From: Rhodocyclales bacterium
Lineage (GTDB): Bacteria > Pseudomonadota > Gammaproteobacteria > Burkholderiales > Rhodocyclaceae
NCBI GenBank assembly: GCA_021286885.1
Contig: JAJTBM010000004.1
Coordinates: 1-23,779, forward strand
Direction: 5' to 3'
Length of the DNA: 23,779 bases
The number at the start of each line of letters is the position of its first letter. The stretch's first letter is position 1. Under the pieces are notes generated by a model. The model was not told the DNA's origin and did no database searches. It saw only the letters and a program-made list of their open reading frames with translations. A program made the translations under genes and the position numbers. Positions 14,008 through 21,670 of the stretch are shown here, in pieces.

Positions 14008-15804
14008 ATGCGTCTCGCCTTGCTTGCCGCGAGCCTCTCAAGCCTCTGGATCAGCGGCTGTGCGCCTCTGAATGCCCCGCCCCTGGCACCGGTGCACCTG
14101 AGCCCGCCCCTTGCTAGCCCAGGGACGGCCTCCCTCCCGCCGCTGGCGGATGCACCTCTGCCCCTGCCCCGCCCGGACAGCGGCAAACCCACCGAAACCT
14201 ACTCCATCTCGGTTCAGCAGCTTCCGGTACGCGAACTGCTCCTGACCCTCGCCCGGGATGCCCACCTGAATCTGGACGTTCATCCGGATGTGGACGCCCG
14301 CATCACCCTCCAGGCCGAAAACCAGACCCTGCCCCAGATTCTGAAACGCATCGCCCGCCAGCTGGATCTGCGCTGGGAGATGGATGGGGAAACCCTGGTA
14401 GTGCAGCCCGATACCCCGTTCTTGCGCAGCTACCGGGCTGACTACGTCAATCTCAGCCGCCAGATGCACGGCACGATCTCCACCAACACCCAGATCGCCA
14501 CCGGCAGCTCCGCCCTGCAAACCAGCACCGGGAGCAGCAGCCTGCCCATGGGCGGCAACCTCTCCACCACCCGCATCGAAAACCAGGCCCGCAACCAGTT
14601 CTGGGACACCCTGGAGCGCAACATCCAGGAACTGCTGCGGGAAACCGACAAACTGCTGCCCGAAGGCACCAGCGAGACCATCACCGAAAACCAGTCCAGC
14701 AGCGCCAGCGCAGGCCAGCCCGCCCTGGCAGGGCGCCCGGCCGCTGGCGTACATCGGGCCCGGCGCGGCCAGCGCACAACGCCTGAGGCCATCCCCAGCG
14801 GCGGCCCGAGCCAAAGCCAGAGCAACAGCGTTTCGGTGGTGCGCCGCTCCACGGTGCATGAGGCCGCAGCAGTCATCGTGCACCGGGAAAGCGGCGTGAT
14901 CACGGTTCGCGCCACCAGCCTTCAACACGAAAAGGTTCAAGAATTCCTCGACCGGGTGCTGGGCGCCGCCCACCGCCAGGTAATGATCGAAGCCACCATC
15001 CTCGAAGTGGCCCTGAGCGATGGCTACCGCCAGGGCATAGACTGGACCCGCCTGTTCAGCGCCGACCGCCAACTGAGCCTCGCCAGCCCGGCCATGGGCG
15101 GCGTGCCCGGCGCGGCCGCCTCGGTGTTCAGCCTGGGCTACACCAACAAGGACAGTCTGGAAGCCAGCATCCGGCTGCTGGAGAGCTTCGGCACCGTCAA
15201 GGTGCTCTCCAGCCCCAAGCTGGCAGTGCTCAACAATCAGACGGCCGTCATCAAGGTGGTGGAAGAATTTGTGTATTTCACCGTCCGGGCCGATACCACC
15301 CAGAGCACCAACAGCACCACCCTCACCACGGTCAGCACCACGCCCCAGGCGGTCTCGGTGGGGCTGGTGATGAGCATCACCCCCCAGATCAGCCCAGCCG
15401 AAGAGGTGATCCTCAACATTCGGCCCACCATTTCCAGCATTTCCGACTTCCGACGCGACCCGAACCCCAACATTCCGGCCACCATCCCTAATCTGGTTCC
15501 CCAGATTCGCACCCGGGAGATCGAATCCCTGCTGCGCCTGGGCAATGGCGAAACTGCCGTGCTGGGCGGGCTGATGGAAGACCGGATCGACCACCGGATC
15601 AACCGGGTGCCGGTTTTGGGTGCAACCCCTGCCTTGGGAGAACTATTTACCCAGCGGGATCAGTCGGTGCAAAAAACCGAGCTGGTGATCTTCTTACGCC
15701 CCCGGGTGGTGAACGCGCCCCAGCAACTGGCCGGTGGCAGCAGCCTGCCCACGCTGCCGGGCCGGGAATTTTTCCAGGGTTCGGCCACCCGGAAAGGATG
15801 GTGA
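14008..15804 (+). CDS. mshL: Secretin, MshL-type outer-membrane pore lipoprotein
   Basis: This 598-aa protein forms the outer-membrane channel of a type IV pilus or type II-like secretion machine. It starts with a lipoprotein signal peptide ending in the lipobox ISGC (Cys18). A proline-rich spacer (20-60) and an STN/secretin N-domain (about 63-135, YSISVQQLPVRELLLTLAR) follow. A Ser/Gln-rich low-complexity linker (about 160-275) precedes an N-domain with ESGVITVRATSLQHEKVQEFLD, the MshL-type motif. The secretin domain runs about 320-575 and includes VKVLSSPKLAVLNNQTAVIKV and TRIESLLRLGNGETAVLGGLM-like sequence. It ends with a conserved KTELVIFLRPRVV. There is no visible ribosome binding site before ATG 14008, only a C-tract, and no better in-frame start upstream. 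It is the first gene of a plus-strand operon and divergent from acs. Confidence 0.9.
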   Translation: MRLALLAASLSSLWISGCAPLNAPPLAPVHLSPPLASPGTASLPPLADAPLPLPRPDSGKPTETYSISVQQLPVRELLLTLARDAHLNLDVHPDVDARITLQAENQTLPQILKRIARQLDLRWEMDGETLVVQPDTPFLRSYRADYVNLSRQMHGTISTNTQIATGSSALQTSTGSSSLPMGGNLSTTRIENQARNQFWDTLERNIQELLRETDKLLPEGTSETITENQSSSASAGQPALAGRPAAGVHRARRGQRTTPEAIPSGGPSQSQSNSVSVVRRSTVHEAAAVIVHRESGVITVRATSLQHEKVQEFLDRVLGAAHRQVMIEATILEVALSDGYRQGIDWTRLFSADRQLSLASPAMGGVPGAAASVFSLGYTNKDSLEASIRLLESFGTVKVLSSPKLAVLNNQTAVIKVVEEFVYFTVRADTTQSTNSTTLTTVSTTPQAVSVGLVMSITPQISPAEEVILNIRPTISSISDFRRDPNPNIPATIPNLVPQIRTREIESLLRLGNGETAVLGGLMEDRIDHRINRVPVLGATPALGELFTQRDQSVQKTELVIFLRPRVVNAPQQLAGGSSLPTLPGREFFQGSATRKGW

Positions 15805-15808
15805 TCTG

Positions 15809-16474
15809 ATGAACGCCTTCCGCCCTCTGGGCCTGGGCATGGCGCTGCTCCTGGCCTGGAACAGCAGTTTCGGCACGACGCCTGAGCCCAGCCTCGCCCA
15901 GCGCGCCCATGCCGCGTATGTCAGCGGCGATCCCGCCCTCGCCTACCAGCTCTACCAATTTGCCCTGCAGGTGGACAGGCAGGATGCCCAGATCCACAAC
16001 GGTCTGGGTGCCCTGGCTCTGCAAGCCCAGGCGCCCGAGCTGGCCCGCGCCCATTTTGAGCACAGCCAGGCCCTTTCCCCGGGCAATCCGGTGGCCCGGG
16101 CCGGGCTGGGCCTGCTAAACCACGGCACCGAACCCGACTCGGCCCTGCACGGCGCCCTCCAACAACATCCTGACGCCAGCACCCTCCTCCACACCCTGGC
16201 TTACCAGCACGCCCGGCGCGGGCGCTGGGCCGAGGCCCGCCATAGCTTTGCCCTGCTGGCCCAGCGCCACCCCGAGCGGGCCGCATACCGCTACAACCTG
16301 GCCGTCAGCCTCGATCAGCTGGGCGCCGCCGCCCAGGCCCTGCCCCATTACCGGCACGCCTGCATCCAAAGCCTTCCGCCTGCCCAGCCCCCGTTTCCCC
16401 TAGGCCCCTGTCTAGCCCGTATTCAGGCCCTGAGCCAAAGCTCAAACCCACCCCTGCCGGAGATGCGCCCATGA
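15809..16474 (+). CDS. Periplasmic/membrane-anchored TPR protein (MshN-like position)
   Basis: This 221-aa protein has an N-terminal signal sequence or anchor (about residues 5-22) followed by tetratricopeptide-type helical repeats. The repeats include AYVSGDPALAYQLYQFALQ, IHNGLGALALQAQ and AELARAHFEHSQ-like helices, and a final YRYNLAVSLDQLGAAAQALPHY. TPR proteins at this place in MSHA/T2SS-like operons (MshN, PilF-like) are thought to assist secretin or pilus assembly. ATG at 15809 lies 4 nt after the secretin stop with a GGAAAGGATGG ribosome binding site. The stop overlaps the ATPase start (ATGA). The family name is inferred from context more than from sequence. Confidence 0.78.
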   Translation: MNAFRPLGLGMALLLAWNSSFGTTPEPSLAQRAHAAYVSGDPALAYQLYQFALQVDRQDAQIHNGLGALALQAQAPELARAHFEHSQALSPGNPVARAGLGLLNHGTEPDSALHGALQQHPDASTLLHTLAYQHARRGRWAEARHSFALLAQRHPERAAYRYNLAVSLDQLGAAAQALPHYRHACIQSLPPAQPPFPLGPCLARIQALSQSSNPPLPEMRP

Positions 16475-18174
16475 GCACCGCCCCCCGCCCCTTGGGCCAG
16501 ACCCTGCTTGCCCAAGGGCTGATCAGCGTAGATCAACTTGAGATTGCCCTGCGAGAACAGACCCAGCGCCACGAAGCCCTGGGCCGGGTGTTGGTGCACC
16601 TGGGTTTTCTATCGGAAAGCACCCTGCGGGACGCCCTGGCCCACACCTTGGAACGGCCCAGCATGGATCTGCGCGGCCTGATTCCCGACCCGGAAGCCCT
16701 CCGCCTGGTCCCCCGGGCCTTGGCCCAACGCCTCAAAGTGGTGCCCGTCCATTACGCACCGGACGACAAGCATCTGGTACTGGCCTGCGGCAACCCCGAT
16801 GATCTGATGCTGCTCGATCAGCTCCGGCTCCAGCTCCCGGCGGGCACCCAGCTGGAGCTGCGGATTGCCGGTGACTCGGAGATTTCCCGCGCCCTGGAGC
16901 AGATCTACGGCCACGTTCTATCCATCGACGGCATCCTGCACGAGATCGAAAGCGGCACCACCCATGGCGCCACCCCGGGGCGCAGCGACGAATACGCCCA
17001 TCCGGTCGTGCGGCTGGTGGATGCGCTCCTGGCCGACGCGGTGAGCCGGGACGCATCCGACATCCACTTCGAGCCCGAGGTGGGCTTCATCCGCATCCGC
17101 TACCGGATGGACGGCCTGCTGCACCAGATCCGCGCCCTGCACAAAACCTACTGGCCCGCCATGGCGGTGCGCCTCAAGGTGATGGCGGGGCTGAACATCG
17201 CCGAAACCCGGGCGCCCCAGGATGGCCGCATCACCTTGCAGATCCATGGCCGGCCTGTGGATTTCCGGGTTTCATGCCAACCCACGGTGCAGGGCGAAAA
17301 CATCGTGCTGCGCATCCTGGACCGCCAGAAAGGCATTGTCCCCCTGGATGGGCTGGGGCTCACGCCCGAACGCCTGGAGGTGCTGCGCCAGATGATCCAC
17401 CGCCCGGAAGGCATGATCCTGGTCACCGGCCCCACCGGCAGCGGCAAGACCACCACCCTGTATTCGGTACTGGGCCACCTGAACACCACCGAGGTGAACA
17501 TCATGACCCTCGAAGATCCGGTGGAATACCCCATGCCCCTGATCCGCCAAAGTGCGGTTTCCGAAGCGTCCCGGCTGGGCTTTGCCGACGGGGTGCGGGC
17601 CATGCTGCGCCAGGATCCGGACATCATCCTGGTGGGCGAAGTCCGCGACGCCGAAACCGCCCGCATGAGCCTGCAGGCTGCCATGACCGGGCATCTGGTG
17701 TTCTCCACCCTGCACACCAACTCAACCCTGGGCGCCATCCCGCGCCTGCTGGACATTGGCATCGCCCCCGATCTGCTGGCCGGCAACATCATCGGCGTGA
17801 TCGCCCAGCGGCTGCTGCGCCGCCTGTGCCCCGCCTGCAGCCGTCCCCGGCCTGCTCAACCGGCTGAACGGGCCCTGCTGGGGCTCCCGCCCGACACTTC
17901 CGACGTCGTAATGCTGCACGAGCCCGTGGGCTGCCCCCAATGCCACTTCCAGGGCTACCGGGGACGGCTCGCGATCATGGAAATCCTGGAACTGGACGAA
18001 AGCCTGGATGCCCTGATCGGGCGCCGGGCCAGCCTGGTCGAACTGCGCCAGCACGCCCTCGCCCGGGGCTTTGAACCCCTGGCCCGGGATGGCGTACGGC
18101 GGGTGCTGGACGGCAGCACCTCACTCCCCGAACTGCGCCGGGTGGTGCACCTGGAAGGCCAGGCCCGCCCATGA
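16471..18174 (+). CDS. mshE: GspE/PilB/MshE-type assembly ATPase with MshEN domain
   Basis: This 567-aa cytoplasmic hexameric ATPase powers pilus or pseudopilus assembly. Residues about 8-60 form an MshEN module: LGQTLLAQGLI, then a second LGRVLVHLGFL repeat, with the two-repeat LGxxL pattern that binds cyclic di-GMP in MshE. The C-terminal half has Walker A GPTGSGKTT (320-328), an Asp box (TLEDPVEYP), Walker B IILVGEVRDAE (catalytic Glu390) and a His box (HLVFSTLHTN). A tetracysteine zinc motif (C453, C456, C488, C491) is typical of assembly rather than retraction (PilT) ATPases. The gene overlaps its neighbours by ATGA on both sides. Confidence 0.93.
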   Translation: MSTAPRPLGQTLLAQGLISVDQLEIALREQTQRHEALGRVLVHLGFLSESTLRDALAHTLERPSMDLRGLIPDPEALRLVPRALAQRLKVVPVHYAPDDKHLVLACGNPDDLMLLDQLRLQLPAGTQLELRIAGDSEISRALEQIYGHVLSIDGILHEIESGTTHGATPGRSDEYAHPVVRLVDALLADAVSRDASDIHFEPEVGFIRIRYRMDGLLHQIRALHKTYWPAMAVRLKVMAGLNIAETRAPQDGRITLQIHGRPVDFRVSCQPTVQGENIVLRILDRQKGIVPLDGLGLTPERLEVLRQMIHRPEGMILVTGPTGSGKTTTLYSVLGHLNTTEVNIMTLEDPVEYPMPLIRQSAVSEASRLGFADGVRAMLRQDPDIILVGEVRDAETARMSLQAAMTGHLVFSTLHTNSTLGAIPRLLDIGIAPDLLAGNIIGVIAQRLLRRLCPACSRPRPAQPAERALLGLPPDTSDVVMLHEPVGCPQCHFQGYRGRLAIMEILELDESLDALIGRRASLVELRQHALARGFEPLARDGVRRVLDGSTSLPELRRVVHLEGQARP

Positions 18175-19373
18175 AACATTACCGCTACCGGGCCCTGGAC
18201 GCCCAGGGCACGCTGCGCCAGGGGCGCCTCAGCAGCCCGGATCTGGCCAGCCTGGAGCAGGCCCTCGCCCGCCAGGGCCTCACCCTGCTGCGCGCCCACC
18301 CAGGCTGGCACTTCAATCCCACAGGGCTCCGGCGCCCACCCCGCCGGGAGTTGATCCACTTCTGCTTTCACCTCGAACAATGCCTGCGGGCGGGGCTGCC
18401 CATCCTCGAAAGCCTGCAGGATCTGCGGGATTTCACCCGCCACCCGGCGATGGTGCAGGCGCTGGAGCAAGGCTGCGCCGCCATTGAGGCCGGTCAGAGC
18501 CTGTCCCTGGCCCTCGGGGCCCATCCCCAGTGTTTTGACGAGGTGTTCTGCAGCCTGATCCAGGCCGGCGAACAGGCGGGGGAACTGCCCGAAGTGCTGG
18601 GTGCCCTGCACAGCGCCCTCCAGCGGGAGGACGAGCTTGCCGGTTTCACGGGCCGGGTGCTGATCTACCCGGTGATCGTCGGACTCATCGTGCTGGCGGC
18701 GGTGGGCGTGGCGCTGACCCAGGTCATTCCCGAGCTTTCCAAACTCTTCCTGAGCACCGGCATGCCCCTGCCCCTCCAGACCCGGCTGCTGGTGGCTTGC
18801 TCCGAATTCGTGCTGGGCGCCTGGCCCTGGCTCCTGGGGCTGGGCGTGGCGGGGGTGTGCGGGCTGATCCTCGGACGCCAGCATCACCCAGGCCTGCGCC
18901 TGCACACCGACCGGCTGCTGCTGGGCCTGCCACTGTTGGGCGACGTGCTGCACAAGATCCTGCTGGCCCGCTTCACCCAGCTGTTCGCGCTCCTGTACCG
19001 GGCAGGCATTCCAGTCATCGAAACCCTGGCCAGCACCGAACGCAGCCTGCACAACCGGGCGCTGCAACAGGCCCTGGCTAGCGTTCGGGCCGACATCCAC
19101 GGTGGCCTGCCCCTGGCCGAAGCCTTCGCCCGCACGCCTTTGTTCCCGCCGCTCCTGACCCGCATGCTGCGGGTGGGTGAGCAGACCGGCGCCCTGGATC
19201 AGGCCCTGACCCACATCAGCCAGTTCTACCGCCGGGATGTGCAGGAAGCCACCGCCCGCTTCCAAGCGGCCCTGGAGCCCCTGCTTACGGTAGTGCTGGG
19301 CGGCCTGTTGCTGGCGGTGATGAGCGCCGTGCTGCTCCCCATTTACGATCTTGCCACCCGACTCCAGTTTTAG
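18171..19373 (+). CDS. mshG: GspF/PilC/MshG-type inner-membrane platform protein
   Basis: This 400-aa polytopic protein couples the assembly ATPase to pilin insertion. It begins with the family N-terminus YRYRALDAQGTLRQG and contains two T2SSF domains. The first (about 65-190) includes LEQCLRAGLPILESL and LIQAGEQAGELPEVL; the second (about 270-395) includes LFALLYRAGIPVIETL and MLRVGEQTGALDQAL. Three hydrophobic helices lie near 160-185, 205-232 and 370-392, the usual topology. Its ATG overlaps the ATPase stop (ATGA). Length is typical. An 11-nt gap separates it from the next gene. Confidence 0.93.
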   Translation: MKHYRYRALDAQGTLRQGRLSSPDLASLEQALARQGLTLLRAHPGWHFNPTGLRRPPRRELIHFCFHLEQCLRAGLPILESLQDLRDFTRHPAMVQALEQGCAAIEAGQSLSLALGAHPQCFDEVFCSLIQAGEQAGELPEVLGALHSALQREDELAGFTGRVLIYPVIVGLIVLAAVGVALTQVIPELSKLFLSTGMPLPLQTRLLVACSEFVLGAWPWLLGLGVAGVCGLILGRQHHPGLRLHTDRLLLGLPLLGDVLHKILLARFTQLFALLYRAGIPVIETLASTERSLHNRALQQALASVRADIHGGLPLAEAFARTPLFPPLLTRMLRVGEQTGALDQALTHISQFYRRDVQEATARFQAALEPLLTVVLGGLLLAVMSAVLLPIYDLATRLQF

Positions 19374-19384
19374 GCCTGGCCACC

Positions 19385-20812
19385 ATGCAGAAGACCACCC
19401 ACCTGCTGCTTCTGGACGACACCGGCGCCCGCCTCGTACTCCGGGGAGAAGCGCCCCAGCCACTCCCGCCACCGCCTGCGGGCCCCGCCCAGCTGGCCCG
19501 GCTACTGGAATCAACACCGCGCACGGGCTGGCGCTGGCTGGTGGAGCGGCGCGATGAATACGCGATCCCGCTCACCCTCCCACTCACAAAAGGTGCAGAT
19601 CGCCTGGCACTGCTGGAGCGACAACAGCGACAACTTCAACTGGATACGTGCTATCACACCCCCCTTGAAGTCGTCCAGCGCAGAACCCAACGCCCCGAAG
19701 AAGACTTACTTCTTTGCGGACTGGCAGACCCTGCGCCACTCAAACCATGGCTGGAGGTATTTGAACGCAAGCCGAGCAATCTGCTGGGCATTCACACACC
19801 GACACTGCTCTACTCCAGACTGAGCCACAAACTACCTGCAACAAACTCATTTCGTCTCATCATCCGCCCCGGCGCAACCACGCTACGCATGGGTTTGCTG
19901 TCCCCCACTGGCCGGCTGTGCTTCAGTCGTAATAGTCCCTATCCCGCTGAAGCCGACGCACAACAGACGACTGCAGAGGTAGCGCAGTTTTTACGCTATT
20001 TGCGTGGCCAAAAAATTCTTCCTCACGGCCTAGACCCTCATCTGATCCTACTGCATGACCTTCCAGGAACTGCAGCCATTCCCTCTGGACTTGAGACCCT
20101 GTCTGAGCACCCTCTCCAGTCACTGGGCCCTCAGGCACTGGCTACGGCCGAATGCCCCAGCATGGAGGCTCTCTTTCTCCAGCTCACCCTGCAAGGAGGG
20201 AACTTACCCGACTTGCGCCCCCAAGCCTTACGACAACGTGCACGCCACCAACGTCTGGCGCACGCATTACGTGTCGGAAGTTTAGTCGTGCTCGGTTGCA
20301 GCATGATTCATACCGCCCAGGCCTACTGGCATAGAGCAGCCCTGACAGCACAGATACAGGCGTTACAACATCAGAATCACACACTGGAAGGCCAGGCCCA
20401 GGCACTACTTCAAACCTTACCGCACAGCCATCCGGACCCTGAACAGCTCACCACGTTAGAACACCTCTCCCACATCCTCAAACTTCGCCAACAGGCAACG
20501 CAGCCCCTACTAGAACGACTGGCTCAGACACTGGAGCACTATCCCGAACTGACCTTGTACCGGCTGCAATGGAACTGGCCTCCATTACCCAGTTTGAATG
20601 ACATCCACCCTGAAACGCTGCACCTGATACTAGAGTTCAGCCCACACCCGGAATCCTCTCCCCAAGCCATGGATCAGCTGGTCAATGCACTGGCTGCTTG
20701 GCCTAGCATGCAGACACCTCAAGTTGAATTGGCTCATCCAGGAGATACGGAAAAAGCCCCGCTCTGGCGCATTACTCTGGATGTGGAAGGAACGCTCTTT
20801 GGAAATCTTTAA
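19385..20812 (+). CDS. Inner-membrane assembly protein, GspL/MshI (PilM-PilN)-like
   Basis: This 475-aa protein begins with a cytoplasmic actin-like/PilM-type region (about 1-290). A single transmembrane helix follows (about 295-315), then a coiled coil with many Gln/His residues (about 315-385) and a ferredoxin-like periplasmic end. This is the layout of GspL or of a PilM-PilN fusion, and MshI occupies this role in MSHA systems. Sequence similarity is weak by eye, so the call rests on architecture and neighbours. The ribosome binding site is poor. After about 19560 the DNA becomes visibly less GC-rich than the preceding genes. The 3' end overlaps the next gene. Confidence 0.6.
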   Translation: MQKTTHLLLLDDTGARLVLRGEAPQPLPPPPAGPAQLARLLESTPRTGWRWLVERRDEYAIPLTLPLTKGADRLALLERQQRQLQLDTCYHTPLEVVQRRTQRPEEDLLLCGLADPAPLKPWLEVFERKPSNLLGIHTPTLLYSRLSHKLPATNSFRLIIRPGATTLRMGLLSPTGRLCFSRNSPYPAEADAQQTTAEVAQFLRYLRGQKILPHGLDPHLILLHDLPGTAAIPSGLETLSEHPLQSLGPQALATAECPSMEALFLQLTLQGGNLPDLRPQALRQRARHQRLAHALRVGSLVVLGCSMIHTAQAYWHRAALTAQIQALQHQNHTLEGQAQALLQTLPHSHPDPEQLTTLEHLSHILKLRQQATQPLLERLAQTLEHYPELTLYRLQWNWPPLPSLNDIHPETLHLILEFSPHPESSPQAMDQLVNALAAWPSMQTPQVELAHPGDTEKAPLWRITLDVEGTLFGNL

Positions 20813-21437
20813 ATCTTTGCCAGACCTTCAGGGTATCAGTCAGCGCTTACCCATGCTGGGGCTCCCCATCCTCAGCTGCTGCTTGGCTGGTCTGTTGGGA
20901 GCGGGGCTTCTGCAAGCTACCTGGGAACAGGAGGCCAGGCTGCAGGAAACACTGCAACAGGCCCAGCGAAACCAACAACAGTGGCAGCACTGCCTCGAGC
21001 AGTTACCCTCGGTGTCGAGTGCGCTGGCATTGCGGCAACAACAACGCTTAGCGCTTGAAAAACAACATTTGTTTGCCGACACTTCAGCCCACGTTTGGCA
21101 ACAACGGCTGCTGTCAAACGAAATACGCACCCAGGCAAACTTGCGGGATATTCGAGTGCAGTCAGGGACAGGCAACCAGGACAAGACACAACTTCCCAGA
21201 CATCGCCTGCATATTGAAGCCACCCTACCCCACGAAGACGCAGCCCTCAGACTACTTAACCAGCTGCAGACCGACCTTCCTGGCTATCCTCACATCCAAT
21301 CCTGCCTGTGGATACGTGAGACTCATGGGCACAAAGAGCTGGGCCTGCTAAGCCTAAACTGTGAGCTGATATGGCCACAAATACCCGCCCCCACCTCAAA
21401 AACGCTGGAGCATCCAAGCAGCTGCCCTTCCTCCTAA
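20799..21437 (+). CDS. Inner-membrane assembly protein, MshJ/PilO/GspM-like
   Basis: This 212-aa protein has a short cytoplasmic N-terminus and one transmembrane helix (about residues 18-40, GLPILSCCLAGLLGAGLLQA). A Gln-rich coiled coil (about 45-85) and a small alpha/beta periplasmic domain (HRLHIEATLPHEDAALRLLNQLQ) follow, the plan of PilO/MshJ/GspM. TTG at 20799 is chosen because GGAAGGAA lies 6 nt upstream. ATG at 20781 (218 aa) is possible but has no ribosome binding site and a longer overlap. It is the last gene of the operon; no terminator is obvious after it. The family assignment is structural inference. Confidence 0.6.
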   Translation: MEIFKSLPDLQGISQRLPMLGLPILSCCLAGLLGAGLLQATWEQEARLQETLQQAQRNQQQWQHCLEQLPSVSSALALRQQQRLALEKQHLFADTSAHVWQQRLLSNEIRTQANLRDIRVQSGTGNQDKTQLPRHRLHIEATLPHEDAALRLLNQLQTDLPGYPHIQSCLWIRETHGHKELGLLSLNCELIWPQIPAPTSKTLEHPSSCPSS

Positions 21438-21520
21438 TGACACATCCGGAGATTTTCCTCCCAGCAACTCACCTCAGGATTTGCGAAGCCTCGAAATGTG
21501 ACCTATGCCCACAACGAATC

Positions 21521-21537
21521 GTCGGAAAATTTTACAC
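21521..21537. promoter_or_regulatory. Candidate upstream activator site for the sigma-54 promoter
   Basis: GTCGGAAAATTTTACAC lies about 90 bp upstream of the -24/-12 element, an appropriate distance for an enhancer-binding protein such as PrsR. TGTAAAA/CCGAC-like elements may recur before PEP-CTERM genes, but I recall this only loosely. Treat as a hypothesis. Confidence 0.35.
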
Positions 21538-21570
21538 AAGTATCTAGAGCACGACCAAACAACAAAAATA

Positions 21571-21591
21571 AACCATTAAAAACAGATGGTT
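21571..21591. promoter_or_regulatory. Dyad AACCAT-N9-ATGGTT
   Basis: A perfect 6-bp inverted repeat with a 9-bp A-rich spacer lies 18 bp upstream of the sigma-54 promoter, followed by an A-tract. It could be a regulator or bending-protein site. As a minus-strand hairpin it would be followed by T-rich sequence, but no minus-strand gene needs a terminator here. Confidence 0.35.
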
Positions 21592-21608
21592 AAAAAAACA
21601 AAAAAAGA

Positions 21609-21624
21609 AGGCACAGTCTTTGCT
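21609..21624 (+). promoter_or_regulatory. Sigma-54 (RpoN) -24/-12 promoter
   Basis: AGGCACAGTCTTTGCT matches the -24/-12 consensus (TGGCAC-N5-TTGCW). GG at 21610-21611 and GC at 21622-21623 have the exact 10-bp separation. Transcription would start near 21635 and give a leader of about 36 nt before the ATG at 21671. Confidence 0.8.
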
Positions 21625-21670
21625 ATTGTTGCTCAAGGGTTTAGACCCGCTCATCACAGGAGAAAACACT

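Larger units (their letters stand above)
21438..21670. other. AT-rich regulatory region before the PEP-CTERM gene
   Basis: These 233 bases hold no gene. They contain a GTCGGAAAATTTTACAC element (21521-21537), a dyad AACCAT-N9-ATGGTT (21571-21591) followed by an A-tract, a strong sigma-54 promoter (21609-21624) and an AGGAGA ribosome binding site before 21671. The AT content is far above that of the flanking genes, as expected for an enhancer-type promoter region. Confidence 0.65.

Noticed and set aside
14680..14860. Possible compensating frameshift in the secretin linker (odd Arg/Pro-rich stretch)
   Set aside because: The region is a low-complexity linker of variable sequence in MshL proteins, and the frame resumes with no stop. 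Nothing in the sequence demands a frameshift.
14038..15594. 518-codon minus-strand frame opposite the secretin, with other long frames opposite the ATPase and platform genes
   Set aside because: Codon-phase shadows in GC-rich DNA; the sense proteins carry family motifs throughout.
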